Positions 42,424 through 51,274 of a stretch of DNA of 64,000 bases are shown here, piece after piece. Position 1 is the stretch's first letter, and each line of letters begins with the position of its first letter. The DNA is taken from contig OX453280.1 in the NCBI GenBank assembly GCA_949710005.1, positions 22,602,152-22,666,151 on the forward strand. The letters run 5' to 3'. The DNA is from Ricordea florida (taxonomy: Eukaryota; Cnidaria; Anthozoa; Corallimorpharia; Ricordeidae). The translations under genes were made by a program, and so were the position numbers. The notes below the pieces were generated by a model, which saw nothing but the letters and a program-made list of their open reading frames with translations, ran no database searches and was not told the DNA's origin.

Positions 42424-43674
42424 CTAATACAATATTGATCTTAAGTTTGATTTCACAATTTCCATTAACGCGTCGGCTACTACAAACATATAACAAGTAA
42501 TAACACCAGACCCACCAACTTTTCTTCTCATTTCTATTTTTATACCATCTTGTGCGTTGTTTAAGGCTAGACCACCCCCATGAATACCATTATCTGGATT
42601 AGTTCTCAAATCTATCCACAGGGCAAACTTGTTATTATAAAAATCCTCTTCTTTTACCGACCATCGGGAGGAATTAAAGGGGAGAACGAAGCGTTTCTTT
42701 ATTGACTCCCAGAAGTCTGAAGGCACCATCCCCTTAGAGTAAAAACGGTTTGGCACGCCATTAACATCAATATTAATTGAGGTGAAACCTGGATTTAAAA
42801 ACCTCTCAGAATTTTTTTGCCCTGGGTCGTATGGTAATATAAACAAACATAATATCCCAGTAATTGACCTTCTGGGTAGATTAATATGTTGATTTATAAC
42901 ACTGTCATTAGGCTTGGATATGGTGAAAGTTTTGTGTAGAGTGACATTCTCGTACAAGAATCCTTTACCAGCATGATAAGCCGCTTGTGCCTCGCTAGCT
43001 AAATATTCACTTGATATACAAGAATATTCCAACTCAAGGTTTGTTATTTTGTAAGTTGGAATCTTTGTCGCGTCAGAATAAACAACAATATCATTAACTG
43101 GAGCTAGTGTAATCTCAAAGATTAGTTGATGATCTAATGCCTTTGGATAGAAAACCCCATGATCTTTGAGTATAGGATGATTTAGAGGGATATGGTACTT
43201 GGTGTTATGTACTGCTGCAAGGGCCAATTCATTTGCATCTGTGTCTCCTTTATCACCTGCATTTGTCCGGAGCTTCCTCATGTTTCTAGAAGAAATACCT
43301 TGTTTTAATCTATCCTCGCGTTCTTCATCTGTTAAGAATAAGTCATGATATGTTTGAAAAAGATCGTATCTTTGAGTATCCTGTAGTGTTTCACCACCAA
43401 AAAGAACCCTGAGTCTGGTTACAAGATTACTACTTACATTATTCACAAGGGTATTATTTTCATGACCATCAACAGTCAAGTTAAATAGTAGAGATACACT
43501 TCCTGGTACAATCACTAAATTTTCAGAAAGTTTAGGAATATTTATATATAGCGTTTCTCCAGGATTAGCTGATGATGGGTTTAGTGTAATTCTATTCAAT
43601 GTTGATTCCGCTTTCAACCCGAGTGGATCTCTTGGAATCCTGTTTAGGTTAATTTTTTCAGATATGGTTGTCAT
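42424..43674 (-). CDS. Polinton major capsid protein, double jelly-roll type
   Basis: 416 residues, beta-rich throughout. Early strands include NPGETLYINIPKLSENLVIV (37-56) and VSLLFNLTVDG. LVTRLRVLFGGETLQD and QRYDLFQTYHDLFLT follow. A second domain has YENVTLHKTFTIS, RSITGILCLFILPYDPGQ, INIDVNGVPNRFYSKGM and RRKVGGSGVITCYMFV. Length, strand-rich pattern and position just before the packaging ATPase fit the hexon-like capsid protein of Polintons. A fold search would confirm it. Its ATTTAAAGAT motif lies 27 nt upstream and overlaps the integrase start on the opposite strand. Confidence 0.85.
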   Translation of the reverse strand: MTTISEKINLNRIPRDPLGLKAESTLNRITLNPSSANPGETLYINIPKLSENLVIVPGSVSLLFNLTVDGHENNTLVNNVSSNLVTRLRVLFGGETLQDTQRYDLFQTYHDLFLTDEEREDRLKQGISSRNMRKLRTNAGDKGDTDANELALAAVHNTKYHIPLNHPILKDHGVFYPKALDHQLIFEITLAPVNDIVVYSDATKIPTYKITNLELEYSCISSEYLASEAQAAYHAGKGFLYENVTLHKTFTISKPNDSVINQHINLPRRSITGILCLFILPYDPGQKNSERFLNPGFTSINIDVNGVPNRFYSKGMVPSDFWESIKKRFVLPFNSSRWSVKEEDFYNNKFALWIDLRTNPDNGIHGGGLALNNAQDGIKIEMRRKVGGSGVITCYMFVVADALMEIVKSNLRSILY

Positions 43675-43700
43675 ATTTTATTTTAAGGAAGGGTGGAGTA

Positions 43701-43710
43701 ATCTTTAAAT
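43701..43710 (-). promoter_or_regulatory. Promoter-like motif ATTTAAAGAT of the capsid gene
   Basis: 27 nt upstream of the capsid ATG. The same bases include the start codon (43709) of the divergent integrase gene, so the two genes share a very compact 34-base divergent region. Confidence 0.55.
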
Positions 43711-44731
43711 GACTAACGAAAGCATATTATCAAAAAAATCGGCGGAGCCGGGCCCGACTTTGAGTCAGATATATTATTCAACTGAAGGGTATTGGAAAGG
43801 ATATTCTGCAATTCCTAAATTAGCAGTGAAAGCAAAAGTAAGTGAAGATATAGCAAAACAATGGTTACAAAAACAAGCAATATGGCAAATCTATCTTCCA
43901 ACTCCAAAGTATATTCCTAGACCGCACTGGACTGTGGATAAACCTAATCAGATTCACCAAGCAGATTTATTATTTTTACCACATGATAGAGTTGGAAGAA
44001 AAAAATATCGATATGCATTAGTTGTGGTTGATGTTGCATCTAGATATAAAGATGCTGAACCATTAACCTCAAAAGAAAGTCGAGAAATTTCAAATTCTTT
44101 TGAAAAAATATATTCTAGAAAGTTAAAATATCCTAAAACATTAATGGTTGATCCAGGAAAAGAATTTATGGGTGAGGTTACAAAACTTATGAATTACCAT
44201 AACGTAAAAATCCAAAGAAGTGAAGCTGGAAATCACAGAGCTCAAGCGTTTGTTGAAAGGGCAAACAGAATATTAGGTGAAAGATTATTTAGTCATCAAT
44301 ATGCGCAAGAAATGCTTAAGGATGAAAGGTCAAGAGTATGGGTGAAACGATTACCAGATATTATAAAAACTTTGAATAATACACCAACTAGAATAACTGG
44401 TAAAGAACCTGATAAAGCTATAAAAATGAAAGAGGTTGATATTGAAACTAAAAAATATAAGAGAGTTGTTGGTCTTGATGAAGTTAGACTACCAATTGAG
44501 GTTAGGGTTAGATATTTACTGTTTCCTGGTGAACTTGAGGGCGGTGAAAGAAGAAGGGCTACAGACCCTATTTGGAGTATTAAGATTTATGATATTTCTG
44601 GAAGTAGGGTTTCACCTAATCAACCGGTTTTATATTATTTATTGGATGGTCCAAGACGGGGTTTTGTAAGAGAGGAGATTCAAGTTGTACCGGATGATAC
44701 CGAGTTGCCTCCTAATTCTGTTTTAAAATGA
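43709..44731 (+). CDS. Polinton integrase (retroviral rve type)
   Basis: The catalytic core shows the D,D-35-E triad: D86 (HQADLLFL), D148 (LMVDPGKEF) and E183 (AFVERANRI), with 34 residues between the last two. The N-terminal part (20-60) is helical without the retroviral HHCC zinc ligands. The C-terminal region (260-335, VRYLLFPGELEGG, DPIWSIKIYDISG, YYLLDGPRRGFV) is a small beta domain, chromo/SH3-like in layout. It inserts the element into host DNA, making the 6 bp duplication. The start lies in the capsid promoter region and an in-frame CGGC-GGA-GCCG hairpin encodes residues 11-14. It converges on the polymerase gene with one base between stops. Confidence 0.95.
   Translation: MTNESILSKKSAEPGPTLSQIYYSTEGYWKGYSAIPKLAVKAKVSEDIAKQWLQKQAIWQIYLPTPKYIPRPHWTVDKPNQIHQADLLFLPHDRVGRKKYRYALVVVDVASRYKDAEPLTSKESREISNSFEKIYSRKLKYPKTLMVDPGKEFMGEVTKLMNYHNVKIQRSEAGNHRAQAFVERANRILGERLFSHQYAQEMLKDERSRVWVKRLPDIIKTLNNTPTRITGKEPDKAIKMKEVDIETKKYKRVVGLDEVRLPIEVRVRYLLFPGELEGGERRRATDPIWSIKIYDISGSRVSPNQPVLYYLLDGPRRGFVREEIQVVPDDTELPPNSVLK
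43740..43750. repeat. GC-rich three-base-loop hairpin at the integrase N-terminus
   Basis: CGGC-GGA-GCCG, a perfect stem, read in frame as part of SAEPGP. Confidence 0.7.
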
Positions 44732-44732
44732 G

Positions 44733-47700
44733 TTAATAAAGGGGGTATGTGTGAATTCCATCATTATCAACTATTCTTTTATCATAATATGCGTTCAATC
44801 CCTTTTTAATTTGTGTATATGTCACAATTTGGTTGTCATTGGCTCTAAATCCTGTATTTTTTGCCATATCAATTGAACCGTTCAAAGCTGACATGTACCT
44901 ATCCCAGTTTATTTCGTTTTGTCCATGAATTTCCCCTTTAGTACTATACTTTGCCTTTCCATTCTCATCCTCTGCATAATAACATTTTGATGAAAGAGCA
45001 ATCATTCTAATACCATCAAACTCCAGCTTGAACAGTCCAGGGGTCTTGTCGTGATATTTCGATGTTGAAAGGAATTTTTCTTTTCCCCCATTAAAGTATT
45101 CTTTTTTCATTTCTGGTTTTATAATATAATCCAATTTTTCAGCCGAAATTACCATGTACATGGAATCTGTATCCATTTGTATCAACTCAAAATCCTTTCT
45201 ATCAATATATTTATCAAGAAAATCGTAATAAAATTCCAACATGCGAAGTTTTGCTAGCTGATATACCGCGATACCACATTGATAGGGACGGTCTATTATT
45301 ATTTGGCGTTTTCTTTTTTTTATTTCATATGTTTCATTTATTTCTGTAAGATCTTCAAAGAATGTAGATCTTAATGCCTTTTCAACCTCATCCTCATCCT
45401 GAGTATACCTTGTGTTCACGTGTTTTTCTTTATCTTCTATCATTTTCCCGTAGAATGAATTTCCTTTTAGTTTGTTAGTATCAGCCAGTTCTTTACAGCC
45501 TTTATACTTTGGTTTTAGTTTTTCAATCCATACTTTTATGTCTTTATTCTCTTCAATAATTTTAAATATATCAGGAAATTGATTTAATTCATTAGTAATT
45601 GTTACAATATCATCTATTTTGTTTTCATCAAAAGCCTTACTTACCTTTTCTAGTAAAACCTCAATATCTCCATCTCTTCTAGCGTTGGCCACTTCTTCGG
45701 GAAACCATTCAAATGGTGTTCCTGGTTTATACTTTACAATATTGTGAATAGCTGTAATATTCAAACCATGATTAAGGCACCATTTAATTACTACTGTATA
45801 TAAAAGTATCTTTTTTGTCTTTGTAACCCCTAGTAATTTTTTATTATCTTTTAGGTGTTTTCTCCCTGTAGCTTTTTGATATTCTTTCATGTGTTCGGGC
45901 ACCAAATCTTCAGGAACATTATCTACAATAAATAGTGGTGAGAACTCTTCAAACTTTTCTTTTAGGTTTTCTGGTACATTTATATCAACTTGGCAATATC
46001 CAAAAAGTTTACCATCAAGAATATCTTTACAAGTTTTCTTAATAAATCCAGGGTCTGTTGGGTTTTCAACCTCAATACATTTTTCTTTTCCACATGGCAT
46101 TTTTTGGCCTGCAGCGAAAAGATATAACGCATTTGCATCATAACCAACAATTCGTACACAATTTTTAGGAAATTTATATTTATGAGAGCGAATCTTTGTT
46201 TTTCCAAGCTCTGCATATCTCATAAATATGATACTGGGCCCCCCAACCATACCTGTTTTCAAAAGTTTATAAATCTTGTTTTTGTCGCATGTTTTACAAT
46301 CTTTCATTATCTTGTAGCATTTTTTACAAAACCATTTATTACAAAATTTCTTACATTTATGAATACAGTATTTACCAGGAGCGAATAATTCATCTCCTTT
46401 CTTTTTTATTTTTTGATATTTATTTAGAACGTACATCATTGAGACTCCGGGGATAGAAACCGCATCTTTTAATATATCTATTTTGTCTGGATAATACCTT
46501 GCCCTTGTTTTTTCTAAAGCCTCTCTGAATGGTATAACGTCGTGTAGGTTATACTCTCTCAACCAATCTTTCATTGTAACACACACCCTCTTTTCAAATT
46601 CACACTTAAAATCTTCATATTCTTCTACGGTAATATTTTCCTTTTTCAAACTTGAGTAAAAGTCTTCATGTTTTACTGTTCCAACGTGAGAAAGCTTATC
46701 ATAACTATCCAACCATTCATATGGAAATACAAGTTTTTTAGCTTCACAGTTATTTGCTTTACACCACTTATCAAAAGAAAGCCCAGGTGCAAGGTAAGAC
46801 ATTACATCCAAGAATTTAAAATTTGGGGTTGACAAAAACATATATTTATTTGCATTTCTTGCAACAAAAATATCTTTAGTTTTATCAGTCATTATTTTTA
46901 CAAAATGTATTTTAATCATATTAATATCATACTTTCCACTATTGAACCCTAAAACAGGAACTTGATTACACCAGCTTTCATACTCTTCTAAAACTTTCTT
47001 TGGTATAGAATCCTGGTCGGGTAATGGATATTCTCTTTTAACCTTTTCAACAATATTTTTTCTTCTCTTTTCTAAATTTTCAACAAATTCTTTTACAAGG
47101 TCGTCAGGATTTGAATTTATAATAAATGTGGGTTCTTTTTCACAAGTATCAATTATTGCAACACTAACCGGGATATGTGTTTGGTTAAAAGATAAATAAT
47201 CAGTAATCTGTTGAAAATCTTTTTGTAATATTGCCTCAAAATCATAACAAATAAAATCTGGGTACGGAATAAATTTCTTTTCTAATTTCTCATACATAGA
47301 TTGGGAATATATATTATATTTTAGTCCTTGTAATAATTCATCACATTCCCAAACCGATACAACATTATACCCTAAATCTTTCATAATCTTTTCTCTTTCG
47401 ATAGTTGTATTATATTTAATTTTATCTGCGCTTAAAAGTTGACATGAACAACCGTGCCATTTACAGCCATAGAACTCAAAAACAGTATTGGTCTCAGGCT
47501 CGTATCCGTCCACCAAAAAAAGCTCTTTTTCACCATACTTAACGCACCTTTCACCACCATGGCCACATAGAGCATGATGAATATGTTTACCTATTTTACT
47601 GGCCTGTAGTTCAATCCATATACAACCTAAATAACTATATTGGGTATTACCACCATAAAAAACTTTTTCAGAGTTATTGGGGATGTGTTTTATCTTTTTA

Positions 47701-49190
47701 CCCGTGCATATTACTTGTGTTTTTCCCCCTTTACAACTTTTATTTTTTACATGGTCTCCAAGATAGTCATGCCGGTTAAATATTTGTTTGCATCCTGAGC
47801 ATTCCCATTTTTTGGTTAGCATCTCTAAATCCTTTATGAAAAAACAGTGGCCCTCATAAATTCCAATAACTAAACTGGGTAATTTATCTTTGAACTGTCC
47901 TTTACCAAAAATTAGTTTCCAAATTTCATTGTTCCCTTTTTCTTTTTGTTCGTAAACTCTAATGTTAATAGAAAAAATTTTTGAGATTTTTTCAAAATCA
48001 ACAAGTTTTGTTGGTTTAACTTCTGAGGTTTTCAATTTTTGGTTATTATAAAAATCTCTGGCTAATTTCAAAGCCAGTTTTTCTATGTCTTTCTCAGGCC
48101 TTTCTTTACCATCGAGAATGTTAAATAGAATAGCCAAGCACCTCCAAAAACACATATTATCATCCTTATTATCGACAGCGTAAAGACATTTTTTATTACG
48201 AAGATGGTCTGGTAATTTTCCGCACCCAATTAGAGGCTCGTTACTGTGAATAACTTTTACTTTTACCTCTGAAAAAACAACACCGCCCTCATGAACACCT
48301 TTCTTATCAATTTTTTTTGACGGGGGTAAGTATGCTCTAGTCCAAGCAATACCCTCCAAACTCAATCTTTGTCCCTCACACCTCTCAATATAATCTTTTA
48401 TTTCTGAAAGCATTGTAAAAGACCCCTCACCCCTAAATGTGTGGTTGTAATTAATTATTTCCCCCTTTCCTTTATTAATTAAACAGCTAAAACTGATAAC
48501 AATTCTTGAACGCATTTCTATTTGCGGTTCCAATTCATTATAAATAATTTCTGATAAATCACTATCTAGATCTCTCCTAATTTGAAAAATATTTTCATTT
48601 CTTTCGGTGAAATTTTGAAGGATTTCTCCATTTTCAGGCGTCCTTATTGCAAATATTCTAAGGGTTAATGTTCTATTAGTTTTTTTGGTTTTATTTCCCT
48701 CATTTTTTGTTTTATCGTCTTCCTTCCTTTCAGGTTTATTTGGTTTTGGTTCTTTAGGCCTTTCACCCTCCTTCTCATAATCTCTAACAACTTCTGTAAT
48801 ATTTGTTTTAAGTTTTGATATTTTTTCTTGCTTTTTATTTTGTTTTATTTGTTCTTTTTGTTGTTTTAATATTTTTTCTTGTCTTTTTATTAGTTCTTGT
48901 TGTTGTTTTATACGTTCTTTTTGTTGTTTTATTTGTTCTTTCCGTTTTATTTTTTCCTCTTGTTGTTTTATTTTTTCCTCTTGTTGTTTTATTTTTTCCT
49001 CTTGTTGTTTTATTTTTTCCTCTTGTTTTTTTATTAGTTCTTTTTCAAGCTCTTCCTCGATTAGGGGTATTTTTTTTATATTTTTTAAAAGTTCAGATTC
49101 ACTCAAATGAGAATAATCTTCAATGCCATGCTTTTTAGCGATCTTTTTCAATAAGTTAAATTGTCTCAATTCTTTCACATCTTGCTCCAT
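44733..49190 (-). CDS. Polinton protein-primed DNA polymerase B
   Basis: 1485 residues. An N-terminal SAP/Rho-N-like helix pair (10-40) is followed by a Lys/Glu/Gln coiled coil with QQEEKIK repeats (about 56-120). Residues 335-455 carry DDNMCFW (C347) and EGHCFF (H448), a Cys-His layout reminiscent of OTU/papain-like proteases. A C2HC finger follows (C464, C467, H480, C486), then a nuclease-like region (VDGY, D561; EFYGC, E572). The exonuclease motifs are DFE (650-652), NSGKYD (750-755) and YNLHD (880-884). The polymerase motifs are GYDANALY (D1018), KGNSFYG (1242-1248) and MDTDS (D1340, D1342), and TGMVGG marks the linker. All catalytic residues are intact. The start codon lies in the right terminal repeat. 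Confidence 0.95.
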   Translation of the reverse strand: MEQDVKELRQFNLLKKIAKKHGIEDYSHLSESELLKNIKKIPLIEEELEKELIKKQEEKIKQQEEKIKQQEEKIKQQEEKIKRKEQIKQQKERIKQQQELIKRQEKILKQQKEQIKQNKKQEKISKLKTNITEVVRDYEKEGERPKEPKPNKPERKEDDKTKNEGNKTKKTNRTLTLRIFAIRTPENGEILQNFTERNENIFQIRRDLDSDLSEIIYNELEPQIEMRSRIVISFSCLINKGKGEIINYNHTFRGEGSFTMLSEIKDYIERCEGQRLSLEGIAWTRAYLPPSKKIDKKGVHEGGVVFSEVKVKVIHSNEPLIGCGKLPDHLRNKKCLYAVDNKDDNMCFWRCLAILFNILDGKERPEKDIEKLALKLARDFYNNQKLKTSEVKPTKLVDFEKISKIFSINIRVYEQKEKGNNEIWKLIFGKGQFKDKLPSLVIGIYEGHCFFIKDLEMLTKKWECSGCKQIFNRHDYLGDHVKNKSCKGGKTQVICTGKKIKHIPNNSEKVFYGGNTQYSYLGCIWIELQASKIGKHIHHALCGHGGERCVKYGEKELFLVDGYEPETNTVFEFYGCKWHGCSCQLLSADKIKYNTTIEREKIMKDLGYNVVSVWECDELLQGLKYNIYSQSMYEKLEKKFIPYPDFICYDFEAILQKDFQQITDYLSFNQTHIPVSVAIIDTCEKEPTFIINSNPDDLVKEFVENLEKRRKNIVEKVKREYPLPDQDSIPKKVLEEYESWCNQVPVLGFNSGKYDINMIKIHFVKIMTDKTKDIFVARNANKYMFLSTPNFKFLDVMSYLAPGLSFDKWCKANNCEAKKLVFPYEWLDSYDKLSHVGTVKHEDFYSSLKKENITVEEYEDFKCEFEKRVCVTMKDWLREYNLHDVIPFREALEKTRARYYPDKIDILKDAVSIPGVSMMYVLNKYQKIKKKGDELFAPGKYCIHKCKKFCNKWFCKKCYKIMKDCKTCDKNKIYKLLKTGMVGGPSIIFMRYAELGKTKIRSHKYKFPKNCVRIVGYDANALYLFAAGQKMPCGKEKCIEVENPTDPGFIKKTCKDILDGKLFGYCQVDINVPENLKEKFEEFSPLFIVDNVPEDLVPEHMKEYQKATGRKHLKDNKKLLGVTKTKKILLYTVVIKWCLNHGLNITAIHNIVKYKPGTPFEWFPEEVANARRDGDIEVLLEKVSKAFDENKIDDIVTITNELNQFPDIFKIIEENKDIKVWIEKLKPKYKGCKELADTNKLKGNSFYGKMIEDKEKHVNTRYTQDEDEVEKALRSTFFEDLTEINETYEIKKRKRQIIIDRPYQCGIAVYQLAKLRMLEFYYDFLDKYIDRKDFELIQMDTDSMYMVISAEKLDYIIKPEMKKEYFNGGKEKFLSTSKYHDKTPGLFKLEFDGIRMIALSSKCYYAEDENGKAKYSTKGEIHGQNEINWDRYMSALNGSIDMAKNTGFRANDNQIVTYTQIKKGLNAYYDKRIVDNDGIHTYPLY

Positions 49191-49462
49191 ATTTAATAAA
49201 AAGATATGTAAATCTTTAAACTATAATTCATTTTTTTTGTAAAAATTAATAAAAATTAAATTCGCCTTTCAAAAATAAAGATTTTAAAAACTTTAAATCA
49301 AATTTTTTTTGAATACATATATAAACTACTGGTAAAATTGGGTTAGAGACTCACCGGTGGCTGGTAAAATCTTACCGGAAACTTTAAGAAAAAAAAAAAA
49401 AAATTAAATTCGTCTTTCAAAATATTATTAAAATCGGCTTATTTTCCCGGTAATATAGTAGT
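49182..49462 (-). repeat. Polinton right terminal inverted repeat (281 bp)
   Basis: Reverse complement of 33164-33450, except for one C/T change and a T run of 15 instead of 21. It encodes the first three codons of the polymerase gene and its TTTAAAGATT leader motif. Confidence 0.95.
49211..49220 (-). promoter_or_regulatory. Promoter-like motif TTTAAAGATT of polymerase
   Basis: About 21 nt before the polymerase ATG and inside the terminal repeat, identical to the site before the 149-residue gene. Confidence 0.55.
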
Positions 49463-49467
49463 TGTGG
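49463..49467. repeat. Polinton target duplication, right
   Basis: TGTGG, matching 33159-33163 (TTGTGG if one more base is counted). Confidence 0.8.
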
Positions 49468-49502
49468 TGTTCTTTCAGATTTGCGTCAGCGGAGTTTTTG
49501 AC

Positions 49503-49630
49503 GGTAAAATTTTACGGTAGGTACGTGGTGTAAGCATCATATAGTGGTTCCCCGTTAGTGAATATATGGCATACATTGCTCTCCATAGCCATACACGATG
49601 CTTACACCACGTACCTACCAATTTTACAGC
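49503..49630. mobile_element. Hairpin MITE just right of the Polinton
   Basis: GGTAGGTACGTGGTGTAAGC and GCTTACACCACGTACCTACC, with GTAAAATT outside both, form a long stem around an approximately 60-base loop. Non-coding. Confidence 0.75.
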
Positions 49631-49990
49631 CATGCATTCACTGAAACAGTGCGTGTACACTGTCAACGTTAATTTCACTGTCAACAGGATGAGATCCCAT
49701 TGCTGGTTGGACTTATAGCAGGGAAGTTACGGGGGAAAATAATAAAATGGAACTAAAATGGAGTGTTATTTTAGACAGGAGTGACCCTGGAATTTTTTGT
49801 TAAAAAAAACTCTCTTACCTCCCTACCCTCGAAAGATGGAAATTGGAAGAACGAAGATCATCTGTACACTTTTACATCTCTGTCGATTGTGAACGTAGAT
49901 TTATGACATCAAAGGGGTGATTTGTCTTCACAATGTCGCGCAGTGTTTCCTCGTCAGCAAACGTGTACATGTGTAACAAAAGTGGAGACT
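49631..49990. other. Host DNA, no gene seen
   Basis: Single-copy-looking sequence between two MITEs. Nothing is recognised. Confidence 0.5.
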
Positions 49991-50533
49991 AGGGGCGCTT
50001 TCCATTCGACGAAATGTTCGAAAATTTCGGGTGGGAATCGAATGTAACAGATCTTTTCCGGAAAAGATTTTCGACAATTTAGGACAACCTTTTTTAGTGT
50101 TCCCGAAAAGTGGAAATTTCGGTATTTTCGAAAATTCTCTTGTTCCATTCAAAAGCTTCTAGTCGCACTGTTCTCCAGTCTCCTCTTTGGAAGAAAAGAA
50201 AAGAAAATTCCGACTGCGAATACGAAGGAACTGTTTCTTGCATGAAGCCATTTATACGGTTCCGACTTCTCCGCATGAAGCACGAAACTGCAGCCAGAGA
50301 GGGTCTTTCATATTCATCTTCGAACAAGAGCGAATTGAAAATGAAATCGGGATCATAATCGGTTGATGTGCTAATTTCTAAAACACCCGCCATTTTGAAT
50401 ACAAACAATAAGGGGCGTCAAGAAGCCTGGGTCAAAAACTGACCACGTGACGACCGAGAATAAACCCGTTCCATGCGAGACAGAAATTTCCGAAAATTCA
50501 AACCGAAAATTTTTGGTGAATGGAAAGCACCCT
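49991..50533. mobile_element. Non-autonomous DNA transposon with AGGG(C/T)GCTTTCCATTC ends
   Basis: Inverted ends AGGGGCGCTTTCCATTCGAC and the reverse of GAATGGAAAGCACCCT, both followed by GAAAATTTTCGG-like text, delimit 543 bp. The interior is rich in TTCGAAAATT(T)-type repeats near both ends. Its middle has a 104-residue minus frame (50094-50408) of no known family. No target duplication is clear. Confidence 0.65.
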
Positions 50534-51126
50534 AGGATGGAATGGGTTGTGACTAGAATGGATACTTGAAAATAATGGGAGACATTTCGTGACACTATAC
50601 AACAAAGGTTATCTCAAAATAGGGCGATACATTGATATGCGTCACCATAATAACTTGTATGAAAGCTAACCATTTCGAGTCAGCACTAAAACCCTAATCA
50701 GTATAGATCAGTTTCTAACCCAGCAGTTATTCTCTCCGTAAACAGTTTTTTTTATCTGGCAAAGCTGGTCAACAGATAATACTGCCACGTAACGTGAGTA
50801 ACGTATATCTCGCCTTACTTTGCGATAACGTTTATTGTATATGTATCACAAAATGTCTCACTTATTTTGAAGTATCCATTCCAGTCACAACCGGTTGGAA
50901 TGCCGCCTCGATTTCCCTCGATTACGTCACGTGATGGCGCTGGCGGCAAACCCGAATGACAAGTTCTTGAAGAAGGTGGACGACTTCACGTGTGACAGAA
51001 TTAAAGGTACAGGAAAATACTATATTTTACTACGTTTCAGTCGTTTAACTAACCCAACAGTATTTCTCTCGGGTACTTTAAGGATTTATAAATAATTTGG
51101 GTAACGGAAAATTGCTCGTTGAAGAC
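50534..51126. other. Host DNA, no gene recognised
   Basis: A 66-residue plus frame at 50895-51095 has no recognisable relative. Otherwise nothing. Confidence 0.45.
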
Positions 51127-51134
51127 CAACTTTC

Positions 51135-51266
51135 GGCTCATCTCCGGTGTAATATAATTTATTCACACAACTGACGTAATACAAAGGACACAAAGCATTC
51201 TTAACAATGTACCTAACCCTAACTAACAAAGAAAAGGAATAAATTATATTACACCGGAGATGAGCC
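51135..51266. mobile_element. hAT-like MITE with 8 bp target duplication
   Basis: Perfect ends GGCTCATCTCCGGTGTAATA and its reverse (TATTACACCGGAGATGAGCC), extending to about 28 bp. CAACTTTC directly repeats on both sides (51127-51134, 51267-51274). Confidence 0.9.
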
Positions 51267-51274
51267 CAACTTTC

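Larger units (their letters stand above)
33164..49462. mobile_element. Nearly intact Polinton/Maverick element
   Basis: A 16.3 kb element bounded by terminal inverted repeats and a short target duplication. It encodes the Polinton core set: protein-primed DNA polymerase B, retroviral-type integrase, packaging ATPase and capsid-type genes. The coding regions are strongly A/T-biased compared with the flanks, are densely packed, and lack introns. Long frames are open except for one frameshift (gene at 40591-41084). Terminal repeats differ by one substitution and a 6-base T-run difference, so insertion was recent. No adenain-like protease is recognised. Polintons are regarded as both transposons and virus relatives; this copy could be mobile or virion-forming. 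Confidence 0.95.

Noticed and set aside
48815..49138. 107-residue hydrophobic frame opposite the polymerase
   Set aside because: Antisense shadow of the polymerase's coiled-coil repeats; composition follows from QQEEKIK codons.
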